From Devosia sp. (GTDB taxonomy: Bacteria > Pseudomonadota > Alphaproteobacteria > Rhizobiales > Devosiaceae), in the NCBI GenBank assembly GCA_025352765.1, contig JANXSI010000187.1:1-5920 (forward strand): DNA of 5,920 bases, written 5' to 3'. Under the pieces are notes generated by a model that worked only from the letters and a program-made list of their open reading frames with translations, was not told the DNA's origin and ran no database searches. Shown here in pieces: positions 5,839 through 5,920 of the stretch (position 1 is its first letter; every line of letters starts with the position of its first letter). The translations under genes and the position numbers were made by a program.

Positions 5839-5920
5839 ATGCCACTAGACCGTGTGCGCCGCAATCTGCTGAACCTGCCGCGGGCACTGACCGCCAGCGT
5901 GTCGAGCCTCCCCAAGACGG
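5839..5920 (+). CDS. Unrecognised protein, N-terminal fragment (3' truncated by window edge)
   Basis: An ATG at 5839 is preceded by GAGAG about five bases upstream and opens a frame that runs to the window edge without a stop. The 27 visible residues begin MPLDRVRRNLLNLPRALTAS and continue with a Ser/Leu/Pro/Lys-containing stretch. They are basic and contain no membrane helix or signal peptide yet. The family cannot be recognised from this fragment. Context makes a MotA/ExbB/SiiB-like membrane partner of the preceding gene one candidate, since such proteins may start with a basic cytoplasmic tail; this is a guess from position, not from sequence. Confidence 0.6.
   Translation, partial: MPLDRVRRNLLNLPRALTASVSSLPKT

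Overview
The window reads as chromosomal DNA from a high-GC alphaproteobacterium. Codon use is strongly GC-biased, the RTX spacer modules are of a type common in that class, and the MotB-like gene carries the N-terminal FVDALST signature I associate with alphaproteobacterial peptidoglycan-binding MotB/OmpA proteins. The genus cannot be fixed from the sequence. The window is almost fully coding and holds one functional theme: export of an RTX (calcium-binding repeat) protein by a type I secretion system (T1SS).

Layout. Bases 2-976 (+) are the C-terminal end of an RTX protein whose beginning lies upstream of the window; it contains two tandem copies of a 97-residue module and a shortened third. 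Bases 1016-2341 (-) encode the HlyD/LapC-type periplasmic adaptor, convergent with the RTX gene. A 105-base divergent gap (2342-2446) carries a perfect 12-base palindrome and repeated TTAACC half-sites. Bases 2447-4627 (+) encode the inner-membrane ABC exporter with a peptidase-dead C39-like N-terminal domain (LapB-like). Six bases further on, 4634-5767 (+) encodes a MotB/TolR/SiiA-like protein: one membrane helix with an acidic residue at its start, a very long Ala/Gln-rich coil, and a degenerate OmpA-like C-terminal domain. A 71-base gap follows, then the first 27 codons of an unrecognised gene (5839 onward).

How the genes fit together. The ABC exporter and HlyD adaptor form the inner-membrane part of a T1SS, and the RTX protein is the obvious substrate; no TolC-type outer-membrane channel is in the window. 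The point of most interest is the stator-like gene that appears translationally coupled to the exporter. This recalls Salmonella SPI-4, where the MotAB-like proteins SiiA and SiiB work with the T1SS SiiCDF that exports the giant adhesin SiiE. A proton-channel accessory to an alphaproteobacterial RTX secretion system is therefore a reasonable hypothesis, though the MotA/SiiB-like partner is not visible here.
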